DNA from: Carnegiea gigantea
Taxonomy: Eukaryota > Streptophyta > Magnoliopsida > Caryophyllales > Cactaceae
Reading direction: 5' to 3'
Assembly (NCBI GenBank): GCA_029747015.1
Contig: JAKOGI010000082.1
Span: 708,501 to 772,500, forward strand
Length of the DNA: 64,000 bases
Shown: piece after piece, positions 49,556 to 61,648 of the stretch
Layout of the letters: each line of letters begins with the position of its first letter
How positions within the stretch are numbered: the first letter of the stretch is position 1
The notes under the pieces: generated by a model
Seen by the model: only the letters and a program-made list of their open reading frames with translations
Database searches by the model: none
What the model was told of the DNA's origin: nothing
Made by a program: the position numbers and the translations under genes

Positions 49556-52500
49556 ATCATAAATTGGATTTTGGGTAGGTCGGTAGATTGACAGAAATAA
49601 AACAGTTGCATTAATGAATACAGTGTATATACTATGCACATATATCAACTAGCTAGATGTTTATAATCTAGGAATTTTTATTTTCCTATTCCATTATTGT
49701 CTTCGCAATTAAGTTTTTTTCTGTGTGTTTTTTTTATTTCGTTCAAAAAAAAACAACAATGGAGAGTTATGATTGGTTGCATCAGAAATTCCGTTTTAGT
49801 TAATACAAATTGCTAAACATTATTTTTGCCTATCAGGTCCTATGTATTTAATCCTGACTCTCTTTGCATGCAAAGAGAAGGCCAAATATGCAGCCGGTGT
49901 TTGGAGAAATACAGCAAATATGATTTTTTTTTCCGATAATCAGTATGCTTGTAAAAACAGGTAATGCGACTAGTGTAAAAATGCTCACAGCAAATATGAT
50001 TACCTGTGTGGCTTTTGTTTTGGTTAATTAACTAATGATTTAGCACTAAAACTTGTGTTTTTGTCTGTATGCTTGTCAAAAATTTTGTGTTGATCTCAAC
50101 ATGTTTGCATATGTGCACGCTATTATGATATCAAATTTAACGAAGAATTTTAGGAGCTGTTATGTGCAGTTATCTTTGATTTCTTATGATATGTAACGTA
50201 TTGTTTTAATTGACATCATTTGTTTTATATGCATTTTTAAACATATTATCTACTATTTTGAAACATTTTAGATTTTTATCAATGGTTCGGAAAAACCTTC
50301 ATTATGGATAAGATAAAATAAAAATTGCAAAAGAATGACCCAATAATAAAATTGCATTTTATGTTCAAATATTTAGAGTGCAGATCAAAATATGTTATCA
50401 TTTTATATTTGTATTATCGAAGTGCATATATCAACATACGTACTGAAGTATTTAAAATTTATTGTCATTCTTAGCTTTTCTTGATTGTTTTTGAGTTACA
50501 TATAGTTGACTAATTACTTTATAATTAAATCATTGAGAAATTCATGCACTATTTCCTGTAATTAATTCGTACTTATCCTTTTTAACCAATTCGTAGATAA
50601 ATAACTTTAAAACAAGCCCATTTATTACAGAAAAATTCTAACGGATGTCTTCTTTATAAACTTTGTTCTTTTCCTTTTTTTTTTTTTGGTTGAAAGGGTA
50701 AGTGCAATATCAGAACATTAGACAACCCTTCTCTCAATAAATCTATTAAAATACAACATAATTCAAAATGAATGAAGAGAAGAATAGTTGCTTGTGCTAA
50801 ACAACAGTATGGGACAATCTGACTTAGCTAAACAACGTAATTTATAAGTTCTATTCTACAACAATAATGATAAAGAGGGTGGGGGGGGGGGGTTGTCAAG
50901 TGTTGCAACTCCCAGCCTAGATCAAGTTCAACAATTGGTGGGAATGCTTTTTGATGGTCCAAAAATCATATGAAAAACATGGTCATCGACTCGCTGGACC
51001 ATCATGTACATCATTTGCAGGTCAGAGAAAGGAACAAAACAAAAACAGTATAATCAGTAAATTAGGATCAAAAAGAGTAAAAAAGAAAAAGAAAAAGAAA
51101 AAGAAAAAGAATTGATCACTTTATACTTCTTTTTCGTTTGAATCATGTCACTATTTACCACTTCTCCGCAGTGGAACAAGATTTGTAAGAGACAATACAG
51201 TGAAGGGCAATATGATAATTTTAAAGTAAATGAAAATGAAAATGGAACCTGCGCAGAGCCTGCATGGAAGACAAGTGTTTGCGCTTGATTTATGCAGAAA
51301 CGCACCTTGAATTGTCATTCATCCATTCAAATCGGTTTTCAGAAGAAAACTGAAATTTAGACCAACTCTGAACAATATGAAGTCAAAAGAGAGAGACTAG
51401 TCCATATTAGAATTGAAAGTTTGATCGATATAATAATTTGATCTAAATTTGATCTTAAATTATTGAGAGAAATTCAAATTCGATACTAACTGAATCAATT
51501 TTGACATGAAATCTATATGATTTAACTATTTAATTTGAAAATATTTTTTTAAAAAATTTTGAGTAAATTTAAGCTATTTACAAAATTGATATAAAATTGA
51601 TCCGTTTATTAAATGAATCAACCCAAATTGACTAGTTTTTCAACTCTAGTCTATATGCCTATGATTGATGAATCCAAGTGATGTTGTTTAACATATATAC
51701 CATGTTAGTGACATTAAGTCAAAATGATCGATTTCTCCCATAGAAACATCTCTGCACTCTTTATATAAACTAGGATTATATCCTTGCGATGCAAGAATAT
51801 AATTCAAGTATTTTTTCAATATATTAATAGTATAATAGATAGTTTCTTTTCGAATAGTAAAAATAAATCGACATGTCAAATTATTTAATTATCAAAAGTT
51901 GAGCATTTTGCTAGATTATTTTTTTTGTTGTAACAACATCTTCTTCATTCTTAATTTGAACTCACCTTTTTTATTTCATTCGTATTTCATTGTTAAAACG
52001 ATTTTATTTTTGGAGAATATATTTTTTAACTAAATAGTAACAACTATGTGACATTTGGTCACTTCAATATATAGAATTGATATTGCATTAGAAAATAATT
52101 ATTTTTTTGAGTTATCATTGTTTCTTTTTCTTTTTCATTAAATTATTGTAAATTTCTTTTATATATGCATCATAATTATCTATCTACTATTGTTTGAATA
52201 TTGCCTAATATATGAGACGTCTTTTCTTTTGTGGGCAAGTTTTAGTAGATAAATGGACCAACTTTTTTATTTATCTTAATTTAATAAAAATTATATTATC
52301 TTCTTACTAATGACCCTTCTTACGAATGACTACATAAGATATGTGAAAAGTGCATGCAAAAAGTTTGGTCAATTGTTATTTTAAGTTCAATTAAACATAA
52401 ATAAGCAATAAAAATGTCCAATTTTAAAAGTAGTAAACATTTTAGAGCAACATAATTATTATTTTTTTGAGTTATTATTGTTTATTTTATTTTTTCCTTT

Positions 52501-52823
52501 TAAATCACTTTAAATTCCTTTTGTTTTCATAATATAATTATTTATTTACTATTTTCTTGTCAAAATTCTCTAATATCTATAATATCTATTTTTATGGTAA
52601 AATTTTATGGACCATCTTTTTAATTTATTAATGTAATGAATATTTTATTATAGTATACTAATAAATATATAAGATATCCAAAAAGTTATTTTTTAAAATA
52701 AAATAGCATTACATTAGTTAAACTATAAATGGACATTTAAGTAGCTAATTAATTCTACGCTGCATTACACTTGGCATCTTAAGTGGCATGACACATGACA
52801 CTCATACATTGATTCCATCCAAC

Positions 52824-52828
<5 letters not shown>
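49554..52828. other. No recognisable gene
   Basis: AT-rich intergenic DNA with a G(12) run at about 50881-50892 and an (AAAAAG)n tract at about 51082-51108. No exon or bounded element was recognised. Confidence 0.4.

Positions 52829-52870
<42 letters not shown>
52829..52870. repeat. (AT)n microsatellite
   Basis: About 20 AT units. Confidence 0.95.
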
Positions 52871-52873
<3 letters not shown>

Positions 52874-54239
52874 ATAATATGTTATATAGACATAAGTTCA
52901 AGTCAAAACCCTCCCTAAATTAGAGAGTCGAATCGCGATCAAGTTACATTTTTCATCCACCATACATCATATTCTAATATAATAAAGTATATGGAGAGAC
53001 GAATTGGAAAAATGATGATAGGAAAAAAGGAGGAAAAATAAATTATGTCCCTTGTGTTAATTGTGAGAGTAACATTTGAGTTTTAATTGACTGTCTATAA
53101 TTAGACAATCTTTCCTTGTAATCTGTTGGATCATTCACCCAATATGCCATACTTTTACTGAGTTTTGAGGGTAGCCATGTAGATGTTATCCAATACAAGA
53201 ATCTGTGAAAACATTAAAATTCTTATATAAATGAATACAACACAAATTTGATGAATTTAATTATTAAATCAGTTGATGCATATTTTTCAAGATAATTTTT
53301 AAACTCAATCATATCACAAAATTAGTAAAACATCCTTTACATTTTTTTTCTTCTCGTATCTTCTTTTAAGTTTATAGAATGTACAATATATAGATTGATT
53401 TATTAAATTTATATGAATATGTGACATGTTATATGTAGAAACATGTCACATATATATCTTTATGAATATGTGGAGGTACAGGAAAATAAGTCGAGTGAGT
53501 TGCATTCTGACTGTCATAATATATCTTTAGATGTCGGGTCTTGTGTGGAGGAACTGATCATGAATCCTTTTCCCTGATCAAAACAAAACGCCACGTGATG
53601 AGGGTGAAGAGTTGTGAAAGTTTCAGGATTCAAGAAAGCAGTGAGTGAAGATCAAATCACGAAAATGGAAGAGGCGAACAAGGGAGATATTATATGAGCA
53701 GTGGATGTGTAATGGAGTTTGATGAGTGCATCATATGTAAATTCTAATTCTACATTGACTGATATGACATGTAAGGGGTAATTACAACCATGGTAACTCC
53801 TCTTCATCCTTTTCATCAATTAGGGAGCGTGAGGACGTGGATGTCGTTTGCCCCTACTTTATTTGCCAAACACAATAAGAAAATTTGTAGTTCTTTCAAC
53901 TCAACCAACTAAAAACATGCATTATAAAAAATAAAAGATGCACTGTAAATAAGAACAGATATATTATAGATAAAAAAATATATTATAGAAGATAAATAGT
54001 ACATTGCAAGAAGAAAAAGGTGTATTTTCGAACATAAAAAATATACTACTATAAAAAAAATATATTATAATATATTGAGTGTTCATTCACTATAGAACTA
54101 TAAGGTATATATCATATTAGATATATAAATTTGTATTTAAGGATTTTCCTTTGACAACCCCCAAACCCGAAAAAAAAAAAAAAGGCTAGTTAGCCCGGAT
54201 GATCTGCATACATGTATATATGTATGTGGAGTTGTGTCC
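52871..54239. other. Intergenic; distal 5' flank of the AIL6-like gene
   Basis: AT-rich. No gene or bounded repeat was recognised. Confidence 0.4.
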
Positions 54240-54681
54240 CTCTGGTGTTACGCCGGTTGGCACCCCAAACCGCTCCTTTCTCCCATTTATATCCCTCCAC
54301 ATCCCTCCCATCCTCTCTCTCTCCATTCCCTCTCTGTTGGTTCCTTGCTCCTGCTGGGTTGCACTCCCTAAATCCCCTTTTCTGCATGCATTCATTCCAG
54401 CTTCAATTTCTTCAACGCCACCTTCATCGTTCATATCGCATTTCTCTTTCAGTAATTTTTATAAATTAATCATACCCAAGTGAAAGCCATTACCAATCAC
54501 CTAGCTTGAATTGCTTCTTCTGCACCAGAAAAACAGACAAACGAGTTTTCTCAAATGGGGTTCTCTGATTTTTCTCTCTCTTAAGTCTTAATCAAACCCT
54601 TTTCTCTCTCTCCCAATCTTCTGCACAATTGAGCTCTTTATATTTTCCCTGAAACAACAAAAGATAAGTTAAGCTATAAAA
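54240..54681 (+). promoter_or_regulatory. AIL6: Pyrimidine-rich probable 5' leader of the AIL6-like gene
   Basis: A strongly CT-rich stretch (TCTCTCTC blocks near 54314, 54578 and 54605) runs up to the start codon, typical of long plant leaders. Short upstream open frames in three frames begin at 54199-54212. The transcription start is not determined. Confidence 0.45.
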
Positions 54682-54750
54682 ATGGCACCAGCAGCAGCGA
54701 GCAACTGGCTCTCATTCTCTCTCTCTCCAATGGAAATGTTGGCTACTTCT

Positions 54751-54781
<31 letters not shown>

Positions 54782-57700
54782 CTCCCCAGATTAATCTTCC
54801 CACTGATCTTCCTCCATCTCACCACCATTATTCTACCTTCTTCGACACCTTCTATTCTAATGGTATGTTGTGTAGCTTTCTGATTTTTAGTTTAGTTTAT
54901 GCACAGGGTTGTTGTTAGCTTGTTTGGCTGAGTTAACTCGTTGTTTTCGGTGTTTCAGATTGGGCGAATCCCAAAACCCAAGTGATGTACGCCGAGTACG
55001 CGGAGGAGCACACGACGGCTGTGCCGAAGTTGGAAGACTTCCTCGGCGGCGACAACACGACGTCGTATAACAGCCAGACTGAGGCCACAACTCAGGACGA
55101 GTCGTCCCAGCTGACTCACCTCTACGACCCACATCACGCCGCCGCAAATTACTTCAACAACCACCACCATCACCACCAAGATCTGAATTCGTTGGCGGAA
55201 AATGGGTTTCAGTCGGCGGCGGCGAACTCGGGCTCGGAGGTCGATGACTCGTGCTCGGTGGGTAGAGTGACTCAGCTGAGTTGCGCCGGTTCTGAGTTCG
55301 TGGGTCAGTCCATCGAGACGGAGCTGGTGGCGGGGTTCGCCGTCGCCGCCAGTGCTTCCGCCTCTAAGAGCGCCGAGAAGGCGTTGGTTTCGGTGGCGGT
55401 GGATTCAGATAGTGCCAAGAAGATTTCTGATACTTTTGGCCAGCGAACCTCCATTTACAGAGGAGTTACCAGGTTAATATTTTGTTTTTTTTTTTGAAAA
55501 ATGAATTTAATTTGTTAATGGGTTTTTGAATACTAATAAAGTTGATTAATTTGGGGTTTAATGATGGTGAAAATGCAGGCATAGATGGACAGGCAGATAT
55601 GAAGCACATCTATGGGACAACAGCTGCAGGAGGGAAGGGCAAGCTAGAAAAGGCCGTCAAGGTAAATTTTAAACCTATTTTTACTAATAACCCACTAATT
55701 AAATTTTACCTTCACTAATTACCCACTAATTAAGTTTGACTAATCAGTTTGTTTGACCAAAGTTGCTGAATGATTGAAAAGAAAGATGCATGCAGAGAGA
55801 GAAAAAAAAATGAGGGTGCAATTTCAAAGTTTTGGATTGAATTGAGCAGACAGTACAGAGTAGGGCATCTAAAATCTAAATCAATCAAAAAAAAGTCCAA
55901 AATTTAAATAAAACAAGGAAAAAAAAAAGGAAAAGGGTGGTTGAATTTCATATATGTTGTGAATTGATTGGATGGGATTGCTGGATTTGCGTCAGTAAGT
56001 TGTATTTTTCCCACTCAAATTCTGGGTCCTTTCTTTCATTTCAATTGTCCTTGTTGTCAGTAATGTGCCGCCATTTTCACTCCTTTGAACACAAGCACAC
56101 AGTGTCTCTTTTCCCAGAAATGCTGACTAATAATGAGGTTGAATGCCTCATTTATGCAAAAATACAAGCGACCTGTGCGAGTTGAAGTGAAAGTGTAGAA
56201 TGTGAATGCCTTCCTTAAATGTTTAAATCCACCATACTTTTAATTTTAAGGCCATAAAATAAAGGTTCTATGGTGGGTCTAAGTTTACTGTGTCTTTCTT
56301 ATGCCAAAGTCTGAACACACACTGCAAATACTTCATAGGGTGTTTTGCTTTTGCTTTTTTCATTCACTTTTGTTCATCCCATCCCCCCTTGAAAGGAGTG
56401 TGTGAGAGAGAGTCCATTGGACAGTTTGACCGGGGCACTGAGCTAGCTGTAGGAAAACAAAAATAATAATAGTAGCCCGCAAATTAGGCCGTAACTTTTT
56501 CTGCATGAAATGAAAGAGGTTTTGGCATCTTCTTATCTTATCAAGTTTTTAGAAATTTAAACTTGAATTAAGACCTATGCTTAATGCTTTAGTAATTAAG
56601 AAATCAGTGTTAGTGGTGTTTGTTAGTATTCTTTTCCCCTAATCCGTGAATTTGGTCTCTCGTCCTCGAGACAATGTACCCGGGAATGCTGGTTTTAGTT
56701 GTTTGATTAATGAGAATATCGAAAGCAAAGCGTTAGTGAACAGGATATTATTTACCGTCATTGATAGTGACTTTGAAATAAGTGCAATACCGCTGTTTAT
56801 GCTATAATGCAGACGTTATGAATACTAGTCCTGTGCAGTTGATGATGGATAGCGCAGAATCGGGTTTTGTAGGGGGATGTATTTTCTTGGAAATCTTGGT
56901 AGTGCATGACTTATGCTAGTAAACTATTACTGCCATGTATATGTTTAATTTTGTTAGGGGGACTTCTGGATACGATCTTGACGTTTTCTTCTGTCTATTT
57001 TGGCATGGCCCGTGCAACTATTGGTGCTCGGATGACTGGATTGTGTTGCAGTTTACTTGGGTGAGTAGTTATATCATGCTTGATTTACATTCTTTATTAT
57101 CATTTCCTTCTTGATCGAATTACGGAAGATTGGAGATCAGAAACAAAGTGTGATTAAATCTGCGCCCGTTACTATCCAGGTGGTTATGATAAAGAAGAGA
57201 GGGCAGCTAGAGCTTATGATTTGGCCGCTCTGAAGTACTGGGGTCCAACTGCCACCACAAATTTCCCTGTAATTCACTCCTTCCCTTCAATTTTTAGTTC
57301 TTAATACCTTATTTTGGCATGGAAATGCGACTTCATGGGCTTGTTTAATTTACTGATAACTGCATCAATCATCTCGTTTTCATTCAGATTTCGGATTACA
57401 CCAAAGAGTTGGAGGAGATGAAAAATGTGACCAAGCAGGAATTCATTGCATCACTACGAAGGTTCACCCATTCTCTATATGCTGTTTGATGTTAGTGCAG
57501 TTGGCTGTGGTTTGTTCTGATCGATGTTGTTTTGCGGTCTGTATTGCAGGAAGAGTAGTGGCTTCTCAAGAGGAGCATCCATATATAGGGGTGTCACAAG
57601 GTTTGATTTCCCGAGTCTCATATGCAATTTTTTTCCTTGTCATGTCATTGTCTTGTAGTCAAGGAATTGGGGCAGCATTCTAAAGTTCATGCAATGTTGT

Positions 57701-58456
57701 ACTCGTGCAGGCATCATCAGCAAGGGCGCTGGCAAGCAAGAATAGGCCGTGTTGCTGGCAACAAAGATTTGTATCTCGGAACATTTGGTATGTTCAATTT
57801 CTCAATAGGAAAAGTACTCCATTGTTTGTACCTGGTGTAAGTCAGTTACAATTCACTGTTTTCCTGCACTAATTGAAGGAACACTTGTGCATGACCAGAA
57901 CAAGAAATGATCTGATTTTGACTATTCTAACCAGATTATTTCATCAAGTTGCTGTTAATTGAGCATAGAAATCTCACGTGATCTAAATGTGCTCACAGCT
58001 ACTGAAGAGGAAGCAGCCGAGGCATACGACATAGCAGCCATCAAGTTCAGGGGCGTGAATGCAGTCACCAACTTTGAGATGAGTCGGTATAATGTGGAGG
58101 CCATCATCAATAGCAACCTTCCAGTAGGAGGGGCTGCCAAGCGACTGAAACTAGCCACCGAGTCAAGCAATCAAAGGTCAGCACTAAGCCTGGAGCAGCA
58201 GTCCCAATCAAGCAACGGAAGTAGCAGTACAAGCAGCACCATCAACTTTGCCGCTGTTCAAGCAGCTCCTCCCATTACATGCAACGTGCCCTTTGACACA
58301 GCCACCGCCATATTCCATCAAAACCTCTTGCACAATCTTGGCTGCAATGGTGGCGGCAGTGGTGGGGCCCAAGTGACTGCTTCAGAGTCTTTTCCGATGG
58401 CCCTCATGCCACAGACGTTATCAGAGTTCTACATATGGCCCCACCAGTCCTACTAA
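54682..58456 (+). CDS. AIL6: AINTEGUMENTA-like 6/7 (PLETHORA 3/7) transcription factor, 511 aa, nine exons
   Basis: The exons are 54682-54862, 54959-55472, 55579-55661, 57052-57060, 57180-57268, 57388-57461, 57550-57600, 57711-57787 and 57999-58456. They total 512 codons with consistent phases. The N-terminus has the AIL6/7 signature [13 protein letters not shown], followed by nine His, then [31 protein letters not shown] and NSGSEVDDS. Two AP2 domains follow: the first at about 224-291 ([29 protein letters not shown]), with VYLGG made across the 9-nt microexon, and the second at about 327-386 ([20 protein letters not shown]). The linker includes [20 protein letters not shown]. The C-terminus [11 protein letters not shown] matches the clade ending. 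These are nuclear DNA-binding regulators of meristem maintenance, phyllotaxis, lateral root founding and floral organ growth. AIL6/PLT3 is favoured over AIL7/PLT7, but not decisively. Confidence 0.95.
54751..54778 (+). repeat. AIL6: (CAT)n coding microsatellite encoding nine His
   Basis: Nine consecutive CAT codons in exon 1. Repeat length could vary between alleles without a frameshift. Confidence 0.9.
57052..57060 (+). other. AIL6: 9-nt microexon of the AIL6-like gene
   Basis: TTTACTTGG sits between GTGTTGCAG and GTGAGTAGTT. With one base before it, it supplies Val-Tyr-Leu and the first base of Gly in the first AP2 domain. Without it the VYLGGYDKEE core loses three residues in frame. A 9-nt exon at this place is a known trait of the AP2/ANT lineage. 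Confidence 0.93.
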
Positions 58457-59276
58457 CCTGCCGAAGAACCAAGAAGCTAGAAGCTGTAGTTTAGCCACCT
58501 AGTTTAGTTTAAGCTAAGCTTAGTTCAATGTAGCGCTATTGAGCAAAGGAGAAGCTAATTTCGAACCCCATATAATGTCTCTCTTGTTAACAGGTTCCCT
58601 AAATTGTTGGTTTATGTTGCTGACCAACACAGCAATCTTTTGGTCTGACCCAATTTGATATCTAAGGTAGTAGACAAACATGGCTCATTTTGGTGGGTTT
58701 TACTATATATTGAGGCTGCGACGATGGAAATTTTGTGTAATGTATAGCTTCTGTTTGATGGTTTAGTATATTCTCTCCTGATTTCTCTTAAGCACAATTT
58801 AGCTTGGAAAATGACATAAGCTATATAAACAACATTTGCTTCCTTGGGTTTATATTATCTACAATCACCAATTTACGGGGGGAAAAAAAAGAAATTGGGC
58901 AAGAGGTTTTTTGAGTTTAGTAGATTTTATTTCCAAATGAATAAAAAATTTAAAAACTGTGGAGGGTGAGATTGGAGGGGATTATTTTAGACCACAATAC
59001 ATTGATTCCAATTACGTGGTCGTCTTTTGTTTCTTTGCAAACCTCGTTACCCGGTTTGACCCTTTATTTGCATTACAGGCAGTTGTTGCGTTTATTTCTT
59101 TACAAACCTTGTTTCCTGGTTGGAGCCTTCTTTTGAATTACGAGGCAGTGTTGGGTTTATACTTTATAGACAAAGTTACACATGTGATTTTGTAATTTCC
59201 CCCTCCCCCCCCCCCCCCCCCCCAAAAACATAACCCCATTTTCATGGCCCCTTTTCACAAAAAAAAAGTTCTCTTA
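58457..59276. other. 3' UTR of the AIL6-like gene and intergenic
   Basis: The first ~350 bp are probably 3' untranslated region. A C(19)A(5) junction at 59205-59228 precedes the next transposon. The 78-codon open frame at 58959 has no recognised family. Confidence 0.4.
59205..59228. repeat. C(19)A(5) homopolymer junction
   Basis: Same C-run to A-run polarity as at 13266, 14235, 18164 and 38561. Confidence 0.85.
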
Positions 59277-60623
59277 GGTAATGTTTGGTTGTAGGGAAAA
59301 TAATTTTCCAGTTTTTCATTGTTTGGCACAATAAGATATGGAAAACTTTTTTCATGGAAAATAATTTTCATCCTAGTGGAGGAAAATGATTTCCTTTTTG
59401 AGAAGACAGGAAGTTAATTTTCTCCTTTCAACTTTTTGACGATATGGGTAGCTAAAATTTAGGCAAAAAATTCAATTTCAACGGTGTGTATTGAGACTTA
59501 GCTATCTGATGGGAAAGATTAAAATAAACTCAAATCTAGATTTGAAGCTGAAATTACTTTCATTTGGTCAATATTTATATCTGTTACGACAATTTAATCG
59601 ACTTTTTTTGCCATTAAAACAATTCACTCGAGTCGCCACTAGAACAATTTCAACGGTTCAGATCGAAACTTTATCATCAGGTAGAAAAGATTAAAAGAGG
59701 CTCCAATTCAAATTTTGAGTTCCACATTCTTTCATTTGGTCAATATTTTTTCTGCCACGACAATTCAATCGATATTTTTCGCCACTTAAACAATTCAGTT
59801 GATGTTTTTCATTGCTAAACCAATTTTGATGGTTTAGATCGAAATTTAATTATCCGATAGGAAATATTTAAAAAAGGCCAAATATGAATTTTAAGCTCAA
59901 TATTCCTTCATTCATGTTGGGAATGTCACACATGAGTAAAAAAAGTCCCACATCGGGAGTTTGAGAAGAAGGGTCATGGTATATAAGTCAAGTGGGCTAC
60001 TCCTCCTATAGCCAATTGGTTTTAGGATTGAACCTCACTTGGGCTTGTTGCCATGGACCTTGGTTGAAGTGGGCTCCCTCCTTGGATCTCCCCAACAAGT
60101 GGTATCAGAGCCGATGGTGCGTTCGGCTAGGTGACAAAGGTGTGGCATGGTGGACCCCATGAATGAGCTTGGTGAAATGACACGCAGGTGTTGGATCGAG
60201 CGGTAATACGTGTGCTGCAGCGTGGCTCGATGGTGTGGATAAGCTCTTGATGATGGCTTGACACCTTGGTAAAGGCTTCCGCTCAAGGGGGAGCTTGTGC
60301 ATTGATGTGGTCATGGTATATAAGTCAAGTGGGCTACTCCTCCTATAGCCAATTGGTTTTAGGATGGAACCTCACTTGGGCTTGTTGCCATGGACCTTGG
60401 TTGAAGTGGGCTCCCTCCTTGGATCTCCCCAACAATTCAATCAACATTTATTTCTGTTGCATTCTATTGCCATTTTTTGCCACTTAAACAGTTCAATTGA
60501 GTTTTTCTTTTTCCCACAAAAAACAGTTTATCTTGTACTAAATGACAGAAAATGTGACATAAAAATTGTTTTTCTTTTGAAAAATATTTTCTATGGAAAA
60601 TAATTTTTCGACCAAATACTACC
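59277..60623 (+). mobile_element. TIR element GGTAGTGTTTGG family, copy B, hosting a TRIM
   Basis: The left end is GGTAATGTTTGGTTG; read inward, the right end is GGTAGTATTTGGTCG. TTA lies on both sides (59274-59276 and 60624-60626), a PIF/Harbinger-type duplication. Interior tandem units recur at about 59484, 59656 and 59833 (172 and 177 bp apart), homologous to those at 26551-27073. The third unit is split by the TRIM at 59915-60434. Without the insert and its duplication the element is about 820 bp. Confidence 0.75.
59915..60434 (+). mobile_element. TRIM retrotransposon with 5-bp target duplication
   Basis: The 5' LTR is 59915-60097, from TGTTGGGAATGTCACAC to ATCTCCCCAACA. Three bases later comes TGGTATCAGAGC, the complement of the initiator tRNA-Met 3' end, as primer-binding site (60100-60111). 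An internal region of about 200 bp ends in the purine tract AAGGGGGAGCT (about 60284). The 3' LTR copy (homologous over 60309-60434) lacks about 57 bp of its start but ends in the same CCCCAACA. ATTCA flanks both sides (59910-59914 and 60435-60439). The shared LTR parts differ at very few positions, so the insertion is recent. There is no coding capacity; it needs proteins supplied in trans. Confidence 0.92.
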
Positions 60624-60626
60624 TTA

Positions 60627-61648
60627 ATCTATTTATGATACGTCATCAAACCATATTGTGGGACCTTCTTGTAATGAAGGGTTGGCCCGATTGTTTAAAC
60701 AAATATGGATCAAATTCAAGGTCTCAGCCCAATTTGGATCCAGACTCTATCTTCAGTCTTCACTCCCTCTTAACCTGACGCAGTCCGAGTCGCTGGTTCA
60801 GCCAGGTACAACACGGCCAATGTGAGCTACGTCCCCGCCCGGCATTTCTTTCCATCAGCATTGTTGCTTGTTTGCGTTTGCAGTTCACCATCTTTAGAGA
60901 AAATTCGCGAGTACTTGAAAATTTCAACTCATCTGGGGTGAGAATTTTGCTGGAATTCGGAAAATTCATGGATAGTTGGCTTGCTCCTGGCAGCGAATTT
61001 GGCTGAAATTTCTCGATTTGAACTCGAGTTTAAGAGGAATAAAATGGTGATTGTGAGATAACTACAGCTGTGGTTATAATTCAGGCAAGTTCTACAAACT
61101 TGTAAAGTGATTCACTATCTCTTTTCGATGTCTGATTGATTGTTGCTTGGTGTTCATGGATTTCCGTATTGTGTTCGAGAAGTTTTTAGAGTGCAGGCTT
61201 GGATTTTAGGTTTTCATTGGTTCAATCTTGTGAATTATGCTTTAGACATATGTTTGTCTTGAGATTTTGTAGGAAACTCAAAATTGTGATTATTGTGCAG
61301 AAATAGGTTGAATTGCCATGGCATCATATGCTTATTTCCTCCTTTATCTCTTTTGAGGGATATATGTGTGTCTTGACGGCATAATGGCTTTGATGATTGC
61401 TTCTTAATGAAAGCAAGAAGACTTCAATTGAGTCTTCAAGCTGATGTAGAACTCTCATCATTCAACAAGACCAGTCTCCATGGATTTCGTCATGATGGGA
61501 TCTGAGGAGTTAAACATACGTTGTTAGAATAGGCTAGCAAATTGCTAACATTGTCCAAATAGAGATTCAATCTTTATGCAAAGAAGTGTTCTGAGATCTT
61601 GCTTTTTAGGGATTGAGAAACTTTACTCCCTAGATGCTAAGCAAATTG
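60627..61648. other. No recognisable gene
   Basis: Sequence of more balanced composition than the deserts. It looks transcribed-like (T-rich introns, GTGAG and TTGCAG sites), but no coherent coding exon was assembled. Confidence 0.35.

Noticed and set aside
54199..54483. Overlapping open frames upstream of the AIL6-like start
   Set aside because: They lie in the CT-rich leader in several frames at once. At most they are upstream open frames, and no conserved peptide is recognised.
57486..57683. 65-codon open frame overlapping AIL6 exon 7
   Set aside because: It is in the wrong frame relative to the AP2 coding exon and runs into the intron.
60035..60314. Minus-strand open frames of 69 and 83 codons
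   Set aside because: They lie within the TRIM LTR and internal region, antisense to the element.
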